Assembly: GCA_964020085.1 (NCBI GenBank)
Contig: OZ026606.1
Location: forward strand, 21,838,573 to 21,902,572
Length of the DNA stretch: 64,000 bases
DNA from: Micromussa lordhowensis
Lineage: Eukaryota > Cnidaria > Anthozoa > Scleractinia > Lobophylliidae
Reading direction: 5' to 3'
Shown here: positions 28,201 to 38,700 of the stretch, in pieces
Numbering within the stretch: position 1 is the first letter of the stretch
Layout of the letters: every line of letters begins with the position of its first letter
Translations under genes and position numbers: made by a program
Notes under the pieces: generated by a model
Databases searched by the model: none
The model's input: the letters and a program-made list of their open reading frames with translations, nothing else
What the model was told of the DNA's origin: nothing

Positions 28201-31200
28201 ATAAGCGTCTACAAGTAATGGGCAGACCATTATTTTATTTGAAAAAAATTCTTGCACAGCAAATACTACTGACAATTGCCATGCAAGGGGAACAATGAAA
28301 AAAATCAAGCAAGTGCTTTCTACACATCCAGGTCCTGTGCTTGACTTAAAGAAATATTCTTGCACAAGCTATTGCCCACCCCCCCAAAAATTCACAACCT
28401 TAAGGTGAGCAAAAAATTTCATGCCCCAGAAAATTGGCCAGTCCCCCAACCCCCCTCCAAAATATTCAATTAAAATTAAATGTCACATAAGTGTTTTGAA
28501 TAAGCACAGCGGTCATAATCATACCCTAAGAATCCTAGGAGACCGTTTCTCAGGCTTTACAGCTTTTTTCCAGTCTTAACTTCGCACTCTCTAGAGTTTG
28601 TTTGCAGTTTTTGTTTTGTTTCATGTAAGGCATCACAAAATGTAAACATTTTGCAACTACTAACATGAAGTAAAAATCAAAGATTCAAAACAACCGCAAT
28701 TATGGATGCGAAGCAGTCGAAGCTTTCTGCTTCGTTCTTTCTCATATTACTTGATGAAACAACTTTGCAGATGTAAAAATCAATGAAGCTGTTGGAAAAG
28801 CATTTTTGAAAGGCCTCTAAGATAAGGTATGTGGTTCGTAATCAATAACATTGATTCACATTCCATCAAGTGGAAACTTATCTGTTTATAAACATTAGGG
28901 TGCCGAGACTGTGCAGTTTGGACTGAAAATCATGTTTAAATCACAGATGGGCACTTGAATTTCTTCATGAACATGTATGTTAAGTTAAATGTATCATCTT
29001 TCACTTTCAGATACTAAAAAATGATTAATGTAAATATTTTGTAGACCCTGTGGTCTAAAATTATGAGGAACCCAAAGTTAGGCAAAAGTTAGTCACCTGT
29101 GGCACCTGGGAGCTTCTAGAGTGCAGGCTTAAGATATGGGAAGGTATACAAAATTTTTTAACTTTATTAATTAATTAATGCATATTTAATTAAATTAACC
29201 ATAATGGCTAACCTCATCATCTCTCTTTGCAGTGAATTCAAATCCTTCACTAATATTACTGCCACTTTGAACCCGGTATGAATAATTCTTCCCAGGAATT
29301 AAACCCTGGAAAAATAAAATAAACATGGCATGGATTTCAGTTTTCTTATAATTAAATGACTAAAGGAAGGCTAGTGAGGGGTGCCCCTAGAAAAAGTGGG
29401 TGGGTATCCCAAAATCTGCGATTTCCCAAAAATTTGATACCCCATTTTAGACCGGACCCTAAATCAATACCCTGTTTCAGACCTGACTAATAAGTTGTTA
29501 AAGGCAATGTGAAGGGCTTTTGTTGATGGTTTTATAGCTTATCAATAATGTTAAGTAGGCTCTTCTATGGACATGCTCAATTACCCCACCCCGTGTGCGC
29601 CCAAGGAAAGAGCAGTGTCCTCTCAAAGTTTCAGCTCTCAGCCAGCCTTCTACTGGCTAAATAGGAGAAAAGTCAAGGCAACAATTCACAAGATAACAAA
29701 ACCACGTATGACTCATTGCGATTAGCTTAGGAACTTTACAGATAGCCATGTTTAATTCTAAATTTATCACCTTTATCATCTTGGTTCCTCATTGAATCAT
29801 TTCCCTCAGCCAGGCCTTTAGCCATTCATTTAGCTACTCATGGACATATTTATAAGCATTTTTTGGATACACAAAGTTTTATATTATTAGGCTAAAAGCC
29901 TGCCCTCAACACACATGCACAGCTATTGTTTTTCTCATTAATCCTTTTGTTTGGCGGTGTTCTCATTGCTGTTGGGGTCTTGTTTTTCGTAAGGTCCTTA
30001 TTTTATAAGCTGAGACCACAGCACAGTTATGTCTTTAGTTTAGAGTAAAGGAGTCATTGTCTATGTTTGTCTTACGCTTCTTCAAATCACTTTCTACTTT
30101 AAGTATCTTCATTCTTGTAGTCTTTGTTTTTTCATGATGTTTTAGGGACCATCACTTGAGTAAAAAGAAAGAAACATTGGGATGACTTAAATTTTGGGAG
30201 CAACTACAGAATGCAGGGCCACTTCAGACCACCTGTTTTACATGTGTCAAAATCTTTTGAAGAATGAAGCATAACACAATAGGCACCTTTGTGATTCAAA
30301 GAGATGTAAATAAGTGGCCCTGTATTCTGTTAAGTTTAGCAAAATTTTGAATAATAGTAAGGGTTTTCCAAACTCAGCAAACCAACCAAACGAGACCATA
30401 ATTACCATATGTATAATTTTGAGTATAATTAGGAAGCAGTCCACAAGTTCGAAATATATTTTCAGAAAATTACTGTTCCATTTCACTTTCAACTGAAATT
30501 TCCTTTTTGGGGGTAAATAGTAAGCCCCCAAGGCCTTGAAGAAATGAAGAAATTCATAACTGGGCTGCCAACAGTACCACCAGTAGACAAATCTAAGTAC
30601 CTGTGGTGCTGGAAGTTCATTGCCCACATCCTCAGAATGTACATGTGTATGATAACCAACACCCCAAGACAGCATCACCTGCTCTACAGTGTAAGTGAGA
30701 GCAAGTGAAACCAAGTGCAGTATCACAGAGAAAGAAAGGATTGCCTTGGGTTTTATGGCGTGGCGCAAAAAGGAGTGCTTTCATGTGGTCGCATGTGACC
30801 AAGTTGCATAGTGGAATTTCCGGTCCATTTCTTCCCCCCCCCCCATCTTCTCCCCAACATCAGGGGGGGGGGCACAGCATAAGTCAAGTACCTGTTTGCA
30901 TGCTTCTTATGCTAATTAAACAATTTGGGACATTTAAATGAGTTGGTGAAGACATATAGAACCCAAATCATTGACTATACAGCTTGTGTTTGCAGTATTG
31001 TGATACTGAAAAGGCTTTTAACAATCCCAGTATGAGGTTGGTTAGGGTATACTAAGATTACATAACTGTGCTATTAAAGCACGTTAACTACAGAATACAG
31101 GGCCACTTCTAAAGAAGTATTACACAAGTGGCTCGGTGGCTCGCTAGTCAAATGGGTTTTGATGAGTGACTCGGGGACTCGGTAGTCATATGTATGGGTT

Positions 31201-31213
31201 ATTGACCAAGTGT

Positions 31214-31246
<33 letters not shown>

Positions 31247-32326
31247 TTTTTTGCGTGTTTATGGACCGAGACGGAGTCGAGGTCCATAAACACGGAAAAA
31301 AAGAACGAGGCCAATATCAAGCCATCTTGACCGAACAAGCTTGGTCAATAAAGGATTTATTATATGGCATTTGGGGAATTTTTTCTTGCGGGACAAGGCG
31401 GGTAGTCCCGAGCGGGCAAGATGGCTCCATCCTGCCCGCTCGGGTAGCCAATCACAGTGCAGGATTTGATTCATCTTGCCCGCTCGCGGAGTTGGCCATA
31501 TAATAAGGGAGAAGTATTACACGATTGGCTCGGCGGCTTGGTGGCTCAGTAGTCAAGTAGACCAACTATTACTCGAGTGACTTGAGAGCTCGGTGCACTA
31601 GAGCAAGTATTTAAAAGTTACGATGGCCGATATTCGAGTGAGCCGTCGACCTTTCTCGTAAGTGTGTTGTTCTTTAAACACTCAAACCGAGGGGTCAGTG
31701 TTTTCGGGTTACCCCAACTAGCGAGCCGTCGAGCCGCCGAGCCACTAAAAAATACACCTTTACTCGTTCACGAAACAATGAAACCAACCGGCGAGCCGTC
31801 GAGCCACTTAAAGAAATTCCTTATTCGTTCTTTAAACCTCTTTAAACGCTAGAAGAACTACCGAGCCGTCGACCTTTCTCGTCCTTTAAACACTGAAACC
31901 AACTGACGAGCCGTCGGGCCGCCGAACCACTCACATATTAGTGCTTCAAAAGTAGCCCTGAACTCTGCTGTAGTTGCTTTCAATAATCCTGAATCTCACC
32001 TGAATTACGACACGATGAATATATTTTAGTCCATCTGGGTTACCTTCTGTAAATAACACAAACTTTCCCTCTGCTTTTGAAGAATAATTCTTTGGTGCTA
32101 AACCATAAAGGACGATCGAGCTGGCAAGCTCCGTAGAATTCGAAGTGGACCACAAAATCGTCATTTCACTCGGAGAGTCTCCATAAGCGATATGAATTTG
32201 TTCGGGCCCGTGGAGAGAATTATACGGCGCCAAATCTGTCATGACTAGATGTTCCTCTACTGGATGTAACGATACAGGACATAGTAAAACGAAGCAGAAA
32301 CACAAATAAAAGTTTATCTGTGCCAT
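17841..32326 (-). CDS. Purple acid phosphatase (metallophosphoesterase, ACP7-like), complete, 8 exons
   Basis: Exons from 5' to 3' on the minus strand: 32326-32000, 29305-29213, 24602-24447, 23617-23542, 22166-22049, 21029-20832, 19131-18926, 18022-17841 (stop). All introns have GT donors and AG acceptors, and the phases join to 451 codons, the usual size for animal acid phosphatase type 7 proteins. Residues 1-20 form a hydrophobic signal peptide (FYLCFCFVLLCPVSL). An N-terminal fibronectin-like domain follows (ending in YSYRVQSG), then the catalytic domain. Metal ligands are visible in order: GDMG (D151), GDFAYD (D181, Y184), GNHE (N216), AFGHRP (H300) and AHEHSYER (H340, H342). Purple acid phosphatases use a binuclear iron centre to hydrolyse phosphate monoesters, usually in secreted or lysosomal compartments. 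The start is the only ATG giving a signal peptide, and it lies 11 bp from a TIR element. A DM-domain gene is nested in intron 2. Confidence 0.92.
19801..20107 (+). pseudogene. Penelope-like element remnant: GIY-YIG endonuclease domain
   Basis: The frame reads YKIPCTNC, WCYIGETGR, RKKEHL and NHAIDFENALIIDK, the pattern of the GIY-YIG nuclease at the C terminus of Penelope-like retroelements. It stops at 20,043. Shifting frame at about 20,020 opens a further stretch (WHTRVTPNADNNSCPLPGQY) to a stop at 20,107, so a frameshift has broken the C terminus. No reverse transcriptase domain precedes it. It lies in intron 6 of the left PAP and has no counterpart in the right arm, so it is a dead, 5'-truncated insertion. 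Confidence 0.75.
20299..20411. repeat. Foldback element in left PAP intron 6
   Basis: ACAATTATCCTGC and CGGAATATCGTCTGAT are matched in reverse by ATCAGACGATATTCCG and GCAGGATAATTGT, around a GCCGACTCGGCC-like centre. The hairpin has about 45-bp arms with few mismatches. It is absent from the right arm. No coding capacity. Confidence 0.75.
20577..20625. repeat. ATC/CAT-type simple repeat
   Basis: A run of TTATTATCATTATCATCGTCATCATCAT-type trinucleotides. The right arm has a related but differently expanded run near 48,205-48,255 that includes (TAA)n. Confidence 0.8.
22266..22926. mobile_element. 661-bp nonautonomous TIR element at a TTAA site (left arm only)
   Basis: The termini are GGACGTTCGCGCCCA and, inverted, TGGGCGCGAACGTCC, each flanked by TTAA (22,262-22,265 and 22,927-22,930). 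The right arm near 44,890-44,905 has the uninterrupted site: its reverse complement reads CGTTTTAAATCTTTT with a single TTAA. Filled and empty alleles of the same site thus define the element and its target duplication. TTAA duplication is typical of piggyBac and Kolobok type DNA transposons. There is no transposase frame. It lies in PAP intron 4. Confidence 0.9.
23935..24060. repeat. Foldback element shared by both arms (left copy)
   Basis: ATTCCATGAGTCTCTTG and TCGGTATACACACAAGCC pair with GGCTTAGGCGAATGTGTATAC and GACAAGTGGGATATTCCATGG. The same hairpin is at 43,330-43,455 in the right arm, at the matching place in PAP intron 3, so it was inserted before the duplication. Confidence 0.75.
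25257..25462. repeat. Foldback element in left PAP intron 2
   Basis: ACAATTGGTTCATGCTTT, ACTATCGAGTTATGGAGCAC and GGAAGTTTGGAGAGCAC are matched in reverse by GTGCTCTCCAAACTTCC, GTGCTCCATAACTCGATAGT and AAAGCATGAACCAATTGT. The central loop is CGAGGCGATAGCCGAGG. Arms are about 85 bp. It is part of a roughly 550-bp stretch (about 25,135-25,690) that has no counterpart in the right arm. No coding capacity. Confidence 0.8.
25769..25905. mobile_element. Remnant of a GGATACACGG-ended TIR element
   Basis: Contains CGGGATACACGGTGCAA and, about 45 bp on, CGTGTATCCACCCC, followed by a segment with GCGCAATATTGCAGCAGTAG. The latter matches the interior of the full element at 41,218-41,740 in the right arm. 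Here it is internally rearranged and joins directly to sequence that in the right arm lies near 39,990. Confidence 0.6.
26267..26515 (-). CDS. DM-domain (doublesex/mab-3 type) gene, left copy, nested in PAP intron 2
   Basis: This 82-residue frame begins in good context (AAAATGG). Its DM zinc module (about residues 22-48) is complete, with ligand spacing C-x2-C-x2-H-x8-H-x3-C-x4-C-x-C-x2-C, seen as CTLCKNHG, LKGHKRHC and CDCEPC. The recognition-helix region REQVRLRRKQ follows. DM proteins bind the DNA minor groove and regulate sex and tissue differentiation; corals have described DM genes. The frame stops 23 bp before a consensus donor (GAG/GTAAG), so either the product is a DM-only peptide or the ancestral frame was broken before duplication. 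The segment that holds a candidate second exon in the right arm (38,440-39,765) is missing here. It lies on the same strand as its host PAP gene. Confidence 0.8.
   Translation of the reverse strand: MGESSLEKRMNVSLRRERKPSCTLCKNHGMRSNLKGHKRHCPFSNCDCEPCVKGKQRRVLMREQVRLRRKQMKEIGSSSNYV
26854..27197. mobile_element. 344-bp MITE with AGGGACCTTAAGCAACGACG ends (left arm only)
   Basis: The left end AGGGACCTTAAGCAACGACG is matched in reverse by GTCGTGGTTTGCTTAAGGTCC at the right end, so the TIRs are about 25 bp and imperfect. The right arm at about 37,730-37,755 runs through the corresponding position without it. A partial relative lies near 29,915-30,000. No transposase frame. Confidence 0.75.
27205..27222. 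repeat. Poly(G) tract
   Basis: An uninterrupted run of about 17 G next to the MITE end. Comparable C or G runs occur at 30,833-30,843, 35,315-35,330, 36,239-36,254 and 37,700-37,715. Such runs are prone to length errors and may form G-quadruplexes. Confidence 0.8.
27725..28010 (+). mobile_element. tRNA-derived SINE with 10-bp target duplication
   Basis: The element starts with a tRNA-like head containing an A-box-like TGGTTAGTGCG and a B-box-like GAGCTCGAGCCC. Its body carries GATGGACTGGCATCCCATCC and GGGATAAGCTCCGGCC, and it ends in CTTTACCTTTACCTTT. The direct repeat AAAAAGCTAT flanks it at 27,715-27,724 and 28,011-28,020, which fixes both ends. It lies in left PAP intron 2 and is absent from the right arm. 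RNA polymerase III transcription is expected for the family but not shown. Confidence 0.88.
30203..30333. repeat. Short TIR element, ACTACAGAATRCAGGGCCACTT family
   Basis: CTACAGAATGCAGGGCCACTT at the left is matched in reverse by AAGTGGCCCTGTATTCTG at the right. The same terminus bounds the larger intron 1 element at 31,087-31,977 and its right-arm counterpart. No coding capacity; the frames that cross it have no domain. Confidence 0.65.
31087..31977. mobile_element. Composite TIR element in left PAP intron 1
   Basis: The left end ACTACAGAATACAGGGCCACTT at 31,087 pairs with AAAAGTAGCCCTGAACTC...TGTAGTT at 31,945-31,977. Inside are a foldback at 31,199-31,351 (TTATTGACCAAG against CTTGGTCAATAA) and a GC-rich subrepeat array at about 31,620-31,935. 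The right arm has the same outer element in the same intron (32,973-35,083). It therefore predates the duplication and has since accumulated different insertions. It ends about 20 bp from the PAP exon 1 donor. Confidence 0.6.
31620..31935. repeat. Dispersed array of GAGCCGTCGAGCCGCCGAGC subrepeats
   Basis: The core GAGCCGTCGAGCC recurs about five times (near 31,640, 31,718, 31,793, 31,861 and 31,904). The copies are separated by a common CGTTCTTTAAACACTGAAACCAAC-like spacer. A decayed inverted counterpart lies at about 33,020-33,230 in the right arm. It is a minisatellite-like interior of the intron 1 element. Confidence 0.7.
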
Positions 32327-32336
32327 GTCGCCGGCA

Positions 32337-32768
32337 AGACACCTTAAGATCGAGGTTTACCGCGGACCGCAAACCGCGGTTTCAGGTTTGCGGTTTGTCG
32401 TTTGCGGTATGCCTCCGTCGTGTATTAAGAATCGCGTGATAACGATAATGTGCTTCCATGCCGCCATATTGGATTTCAACGTTGTGCAGCAGTTGTCGTT
32501 CAAACCTTGTAAAAAACAAAACTTTTGTCTTCTTAATATTAAAATTCATATGAAATGAAAGAAAAAGGTTTTTTCTGTATATCAGTGCCAGGCATACGTG
32601 GGATCACAAAACATTCATGCAAATAAAAGTTGACGTAAATGACTTACGCGAAAACCTACCTCTTGCCGTCGAAAACGTGGAAAATTTCCCGTAAACGCGA
32701 GGTTGAAGTCTGGTCACGTGACCTGCAGAGGTTTGCAGTCCGCGGTAAACGTCGATCTTAAGGTGTCT
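32337..32768. mobile_element. 432-bp TIR element in the spacer between the two arms
   Basis: The left end AGACACCTTAAGATCGAGG is matched in reverse by the right end, CGTCGATCTTAAGGTGTCT. The pairing continues through TTTACCGCGGAC to give TIRs of about 40 bp. There is no transposase frame. TTAA lies 7 bp in from each edge, so either the element is longer than a TTAA-type core or its flanks happen to be inverted repeats too. It starts 11 bp upstream of the left PAP start codon and ends within 2 bp of the point where right-arm homology begins inside PAP exon 1. Confidence 0.85.
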
Positions 32769-32785
32769 CAGATTCTCCGAGTGAA

Positions 32786-35700
32786 ATGACGATTTTGTGG
32801 TCCACTTCGAATTCTACGGAGCTTGCCAGTTCGATCGTCCTTTATGGTTTAGCGCCAAAAAATTATTCTTCAAAAGCAGAGGGAAAGTTTGTGTTATTTA
32901 CAGAAGGTAACCCAGATGGACTAAAATATATTCATCGTGTCGTAATTCAGGTGAGATTATTGAATTGAAAAACAACTACAGAATACGAATTCAGGGCTAC
33001 TTTTGAAGCACTAATATGCGAGTGGCTCGGTGGCCCGACGGCTCGCCAGTTGGTTTCAGTGTTAAAAGGACGAGAAAGGTCGACGGCCCGGTAGTTCTTC
33101 TTAGTATTTAAAGAGGTTTAAAGAACGAGTAAGCTATTTCTTAAGTGGCTCGACATTTCGTGAACGAGTAAGGTATATTTTTAGTGGCTCGGCGGGACCC
33201 GAAAACACTGGCGGTCACTGACCCCCCTGTCCAGTTGGTTTGAGAGTTTAAATGATCAAATAATCAAATTTTTAACCCCTGATATTTTAGGTGTATCACA
33301 TAGAATTCCATGAAAGAATAAAAACGCCGTTTACTGTTTGCAAATACCTGCATTAGTTCCGGAGATATTTAAGTTTGAAAAATGTGTAATTATGCAAATG
33401 GCGACTGATGACGTCATATACTCAACCCAATATTATCTCAAGTATGTAAATAGAGCTATCTTGGCCAATTTGCACCGCAGACCTTTGAAACTTGGCAGGC
33501 TAATAGGTTTATAGGAAACACACCTATGGCTATAAAAAGTCCAGTTCCCATGGCAATTCAATCTTTTCCAGTCCCCACCCGCTTGATTTTGATATGTTGG
33601 TGATTTTCAGCTAGAAAAGCACTAAACGAGGTCACAAACCCTAGCTAACATATTTATATGCCTGCTGGATCATCCATGCGAGGCACCATTTGCAAATATG
33701 AAAATGGAATGCTGAGGGTGGCCAGAAATGCCTTTAATTTTGGGGAGGTCTGGAATCCAGTTTGTTGCCATGGTAACAAAGCTTTTAAGCTTGTATTGTG
33801 GAGTACCTTAAGTGGAATCTTACTGCAAAGAATCAAAGATTTCTGATTCAAATTGCCTGAGAATCTTTTTTCATCATATTGAGCAAAATTAGGTTGAGAA
33901 TATGACATCATCACTTGGCTAATTTGCATATTTTAAAAACTCGAATATCTCTGGAATGAAAAGAGATATTTGAAAAAGTAAACAGTATTTTTCTTCTCAT
34001 ACAGACTACTTGTTTATGTTATAAAATGGCTTCAATAGGAAAGATGCGATTTTTTTTTTATTTAAACATATTTCCTATTGTTTGCCCCAAAAGCACCTAG
34101 GCTTATCAAGGGGGCTGACAATAATACATTAATCAGGCTCAAAAAAAAGACAGACACAAACAGCACACAAAGTTACAACAAATAAATTAGCATAATTACA
34201 AATGTATTAGTTAAACAGTGGCCATCAAAAAGCGATTGGTATTGATTATAAAAGTCTGGACTTTGCGAAATAGAGCACAGTTGATATCATAATTTGCAGA
34301 TTTAACGCCGTACAAAAGAAAATTAAGTTTTTTAGCATCGCTGCTGGATGACCACGTTTCACCCAAAATATTAGCAGCGGAGGTGAGGAGAAGATTACGT
34401 TGGGCGGCATACCTTGGGCAAAACAAAAAGAAGTGTCTCACTGATTCAGTGTCAAGACCGCACTCGAAAAAGGTGACGCACAACGGTTAATTTTAAACAA
34501 ATATTCTCTTAGACAAGAAAACCCAAGTCTTAGACGGGTGTGATCAATAGATGCACGCCTAGAAAAAGAGAAATCAAATAACTTGTTATAGCAATGGGGA
34601 AAGAGGGTTGACCTTAACTTAGCTTTAAAAGTGGGAAGAGATACAGAGTTTCGAACATCTAGGTCCAGAGAATTCCAACCAGTAATGGTGGATGGGAAGA
34701 AAGACTTTTGAAAGCGAGAAGTTCTACACGAAAATTGTGTAAAGTTTTCCCTTGACCTAAGACGATAATGTGTCCGCTCACTAGATAGTTTAGGAAGTAG
34801 GTCACTTAAATAATAAGGTGCAAGATGCTTTACTAATTTGGAATATTTCTTCATCAACTCTTTAATTGTCCTGAATCGTTCATCATAGTACCACTTTAAA
34901 GAACAAGGCACTGACGAGAAAGGTCAACGGCTCACGTGAATATCGATCATCGTGAGTGTTAAATGCTTGCTCCATTGTACTATTCAACTAACAAGCTCTC
35001 AAGTCACTCGAGTTCAATAGTTGGTCTACTTAGTCGTGTACTACTTCTCTTTAGAAGTGGCCATGTATTCTGTAGTTTCCGTACTGACGCAGCTCTGTTA
35101 TGTAATCTTAGTATACCCTAGCTAGCCTCATACTTGGACTGTTGCAAGCCTTTTAGGTGTCACAATAGTGCAAACACAAGCTTTATAGTCAATGATTTGG
35201 GTTCAATATTTCTTCATCAACTCTTTAATTGTCCTGAATCGTTTAATTAGCATAACGAGCATTTCAACAGGTTCTTGACTTATGCCATACCCCCCCTGGG
35301 TTGGGAAGATGGGGGAGGGGGGGGGGGTGAAATGGACCAGAAATTCTACTTTGCTATGCAACTTGGTCACATACAACCACATGAAACCACTCCTTTCTGC
35401 GCCACGCCATAAAACCCAAGGCAATCCTTTCTTTCTCTGTGATACTGCACTTGGTCTCACTTGCCCTCACTTACACTGTAGTGCAGGTGATGCTGTCTTG
35501 GGGTGTTGGTTATCATACATTCTGAGGATGTGGCCAATGAACTTCCAGCACCACAGGTAGATTTGTCCACTGGTGGTACTGTTAGCAGCCCATTTATGAA
35601 TTTCTTCATTTCTTCACAGGCCTTGGGGGCTTACTAATTAAGGATTTTGGAACAAATAGACTTCCTCTTACTTGCATTTTATATCTTTACATTTGACCTC

Positions 35701-38700
35701 TTCTATAATCCAAAGATAATCTCTGATGATGACCATTCTCAGTATTTATTATATGGCTACAATAGAACATGCACTCTGATTGGCTGCTGAGCGGGCATTA
35801 TTTTCTTGTAATGACCAGGCATTATAAAAAAAAAATTTTCAATGATAAATTTGACCTAGATCTTGGCGTAATAAAGGTAAAAATTGTCTCATTTTCAAAG
35901 AAACTGTTTTTACTGTCCCTTCTGGTTTCAATCGCACGGCCAGGGTTTTCTCTGTTCAGTGAACATGGCCTCGAATGATCTCTTGCGCGCGCAGTGCTAA
36001 AAAGTGCTAAAAAGGCCATATAATAAACAACTTATTAACCTCGTCCGTTCAGTCATTACAGGGAAATCTCAGACCTCAGCCCTCAGACCTCAGCCCTGAT
36101 GTACATCAAGGCCTCGGTCTGAGATTTCCCTGTAATGACCTCACTCTCGGTTAAGTGGTATTTATTTAGCCAGTAGAAGGCTGGTTGAGACTAAAACTTT
36201 GAGAGGACACTGCTCTTTCCTCATGCACGCGTCCAGAGGGGGGGGGGGGGGGGGTGTAATTGGGCATGTCCATAGAAGAGCCTACTTATCATTATTGATA
36301 AGCTATAAAACCAGATTCAACAAAAGCCCTTCACATTGCCTTTAACATCGCTCTGAACAGCAGCTTATTAGTCAGGTCTGAAACAGGGTATTGATTTAGG
36401 GTCTGGTCTAAAATGGGGTATCAAATTTTTGGAAAATCCCAGATTTTGGGATACCCACCCAATTTTTCTAGGGGCACCCCTCACTAGCCTTCCTTGAGTC
36501 ATTTAATTTTGAGAAAACTGAAATTCATGTTTATTTTATTTTCCCAGGGTTTAATTCCTGGGAAGAATTATTCATACCGGGTTCAAAGTGGCAGTAATAT
36601 TAGTGAAGGATTTGAATTTACTGCAAAGAGAGATGACGAGGTTAGTCATTATGGTTAATTAATTAAATATGCAATAATTAAATAATAAATTTAAAAATAA
36701 TGCAGACCTTCCCATATCTTAAGCCTGTGCTCTAGAAGCTCCCAGGTGCCACAGGCGATGAGTGATATGAGAAAACAACGAAGCATAAAGCTTTGACTGC
36801 TTCGCATCCATAATTGCTGTTGTTTTGAATCTTTGATTTTTACTTCATGTAAGTAGTTGCAAAATGTTTACATTTTGTGATGCCTTTCATGAAACAAAAC
36901 CAAAAATGCAAACAAACTCTAGAGAGTGTGCAGTACAGACTGGAAATCAGCTCGCGTAATTGTAAAAGTTACGGAGAGAAGCGAAAAACCCGATCTGAAG
37001 AAAGCGATCGAAGAGTTAGTGTTTAAAACAATGGACACTTTTTTTTTTCGAGTTTGCATGTGGTCTTTTGAAACAAAGAAAGTCTCCAATAGCTTTCGCG
37101 ATTTTATTAAACATTTCAAAGGAACAGGTCACAGCAATTTGGTCAGTTTTATTTGTTTCGGCTTCGCGTAATTGTTAAAGTTACGGAGAGAAGCGAAAAA
37201 CCCGATCTGAAGAAAGCGATCGAAGAGTTAGTGTTTAAAACAATGGACCGGGATTTTTCAGTCATTTGGGTTCCCAAACATTTGTTCCCCGTTCAGCTCC
37301 CCACCCATTTCGAGCAAGACACTTATTAAGCACGTTCTTCACCCTCCGTTTTTTCTCTCATGATTAGAACAATAAATGACAGAGTGAGTTACCGGTGTAG
37401 TTTAACCCTACCAGTAGTTTAACCCTACCAGTACTAGTAAAGTACTTTACAAAAAAGAGTAGCAAGCTAACTGTTGTTAGTGTTTTATTGTAAATTAAAT
37501 GAGCCCCTTCAATTCCCCTCCCCCCACAAAAAAAAATCAATTAACATACTTGAAACATTACAGGCGGAGGGGCTACCAGAGGAGTTTCGAGATCATTTGT
37601 CTGAAAAAGGTTTACAAAAAAGAGTAGCAAGCCGATTGCTGGTAGCGTTTTATTGTAAATTAAATGAGCCCCTTAGTTCAATTCTCCCCCTCCCCCTCCC
37701 CCACCCCCCCCCCCCGCCGTCCCCACAAAAAAATCAAACGTACTTGAAACATTACAGGGGGAGGATCTTACCAGAGGATTTTTGAGATCATGACAAATGT
37801 GTCTGAAAACTGGAACACTATGTAGAAAAAAGCCCTGACAAAAATTTGAAGCTTGTCTTTTTACCACGTGCTGCGCACGAGAACACACTGTTGTGGACCA
37901 ATCGTCTCTGATTGATTTGACTGACATGCGCCAATAACTGGTTTAGTCACCGCCTTGCAATTTATTTGCCTCAAGTCGTTCGTCCCGTCAGGTTCGTATT
38001 TAAGGCGTCGCCTTTGAAAACAGAAACCTAAGCTGCCAGGCTATTATTTCAAGCTCACAAATACCAACAAAACAAAATGGGGGAATCTTCTCTCGAGAAG
38101 CGAATGAATGTAAGCTTAAGAAGGGAACGCAAGCCTTCTTGCACGCTCTGTAAAAATCACGGAATGCGATCGAATCTCATTAAAGGACACAAACGTCACT
38201 GTCCTTTCTCGAACTGTGACTGCGAACCATGTGTCAAAGGAAAGCAAAGAAGAGTTGTGATGAGAGAGCAAGTTCGTCTTCGGAGAAAACAGATGAAAGA
38301 AATTGCAAGCTCTTCTAACTATGTTTAATACAACCGTCGAACCAGGGCGAGGTAAGAAAAGTAAAATGTAAGCTAGATGCTTGTTGTTCTTTTCCGCCAG
38401 TGAAGATCTTTTTAAGCCCAATTAATTTAAAGTTCCTTTAAGCTTATAGTTAGGTTCATAAACTGACATCCAGGTAAACCGTCTAGCCTTTGCCAACTAG
38501 TGATGTTGTTTTCATTTTAACTTGCATTTTTGTTTTCTCAGAAGCTGAACAATGTTTACGCAGTTTTGGCAAACTTGTTACACGTTGTAAGCTTACTTTG
38601 GGTTGTTCATTTCAAACTTTGCGTAAACATGAAAAACTGTTCTTGTCAAACCTCGTACATGTAATTGTTTTAGTGCCTTGAGGAATCGTTTGAAAACCGC

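Larger units (their letters stand above)
16630..32180 (-). repeat. Left arm of a 36.7-kb inverted duplication
   Basis: Read on the minus strand, this segment aligns in order with 32,770-53,368 on the plus strand. The outer end is fixed by AAGAAAGATTACAAATAC here against GTACTTGTAATCTTTCTT on the right. The inner end is fixed by TCTCCGAGTGAAATGACG inside PAP exon 1. All eight PAP exons, the splice sites, the DM exon and several intronic foldbacks are shared. The arm is about 15.5 kb against 20.6 kb on the right, because insertions and deletions differ. Arm-specific items here include a 661-bp TTAA element, a SINE, a 344-bp MITE and a Penelope fragment. Exons differ by roughly 1-3 percent by eye, introns by more. 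Confidence 0.9.

Noticed and set aside
30247..30768. 173-codon minus-strand frame in PAP intron 1
   Set aside because: It crosses a TIR element and repeat DNA, its right-arm counterpart is not preserved as a frame, and no domain is visible.
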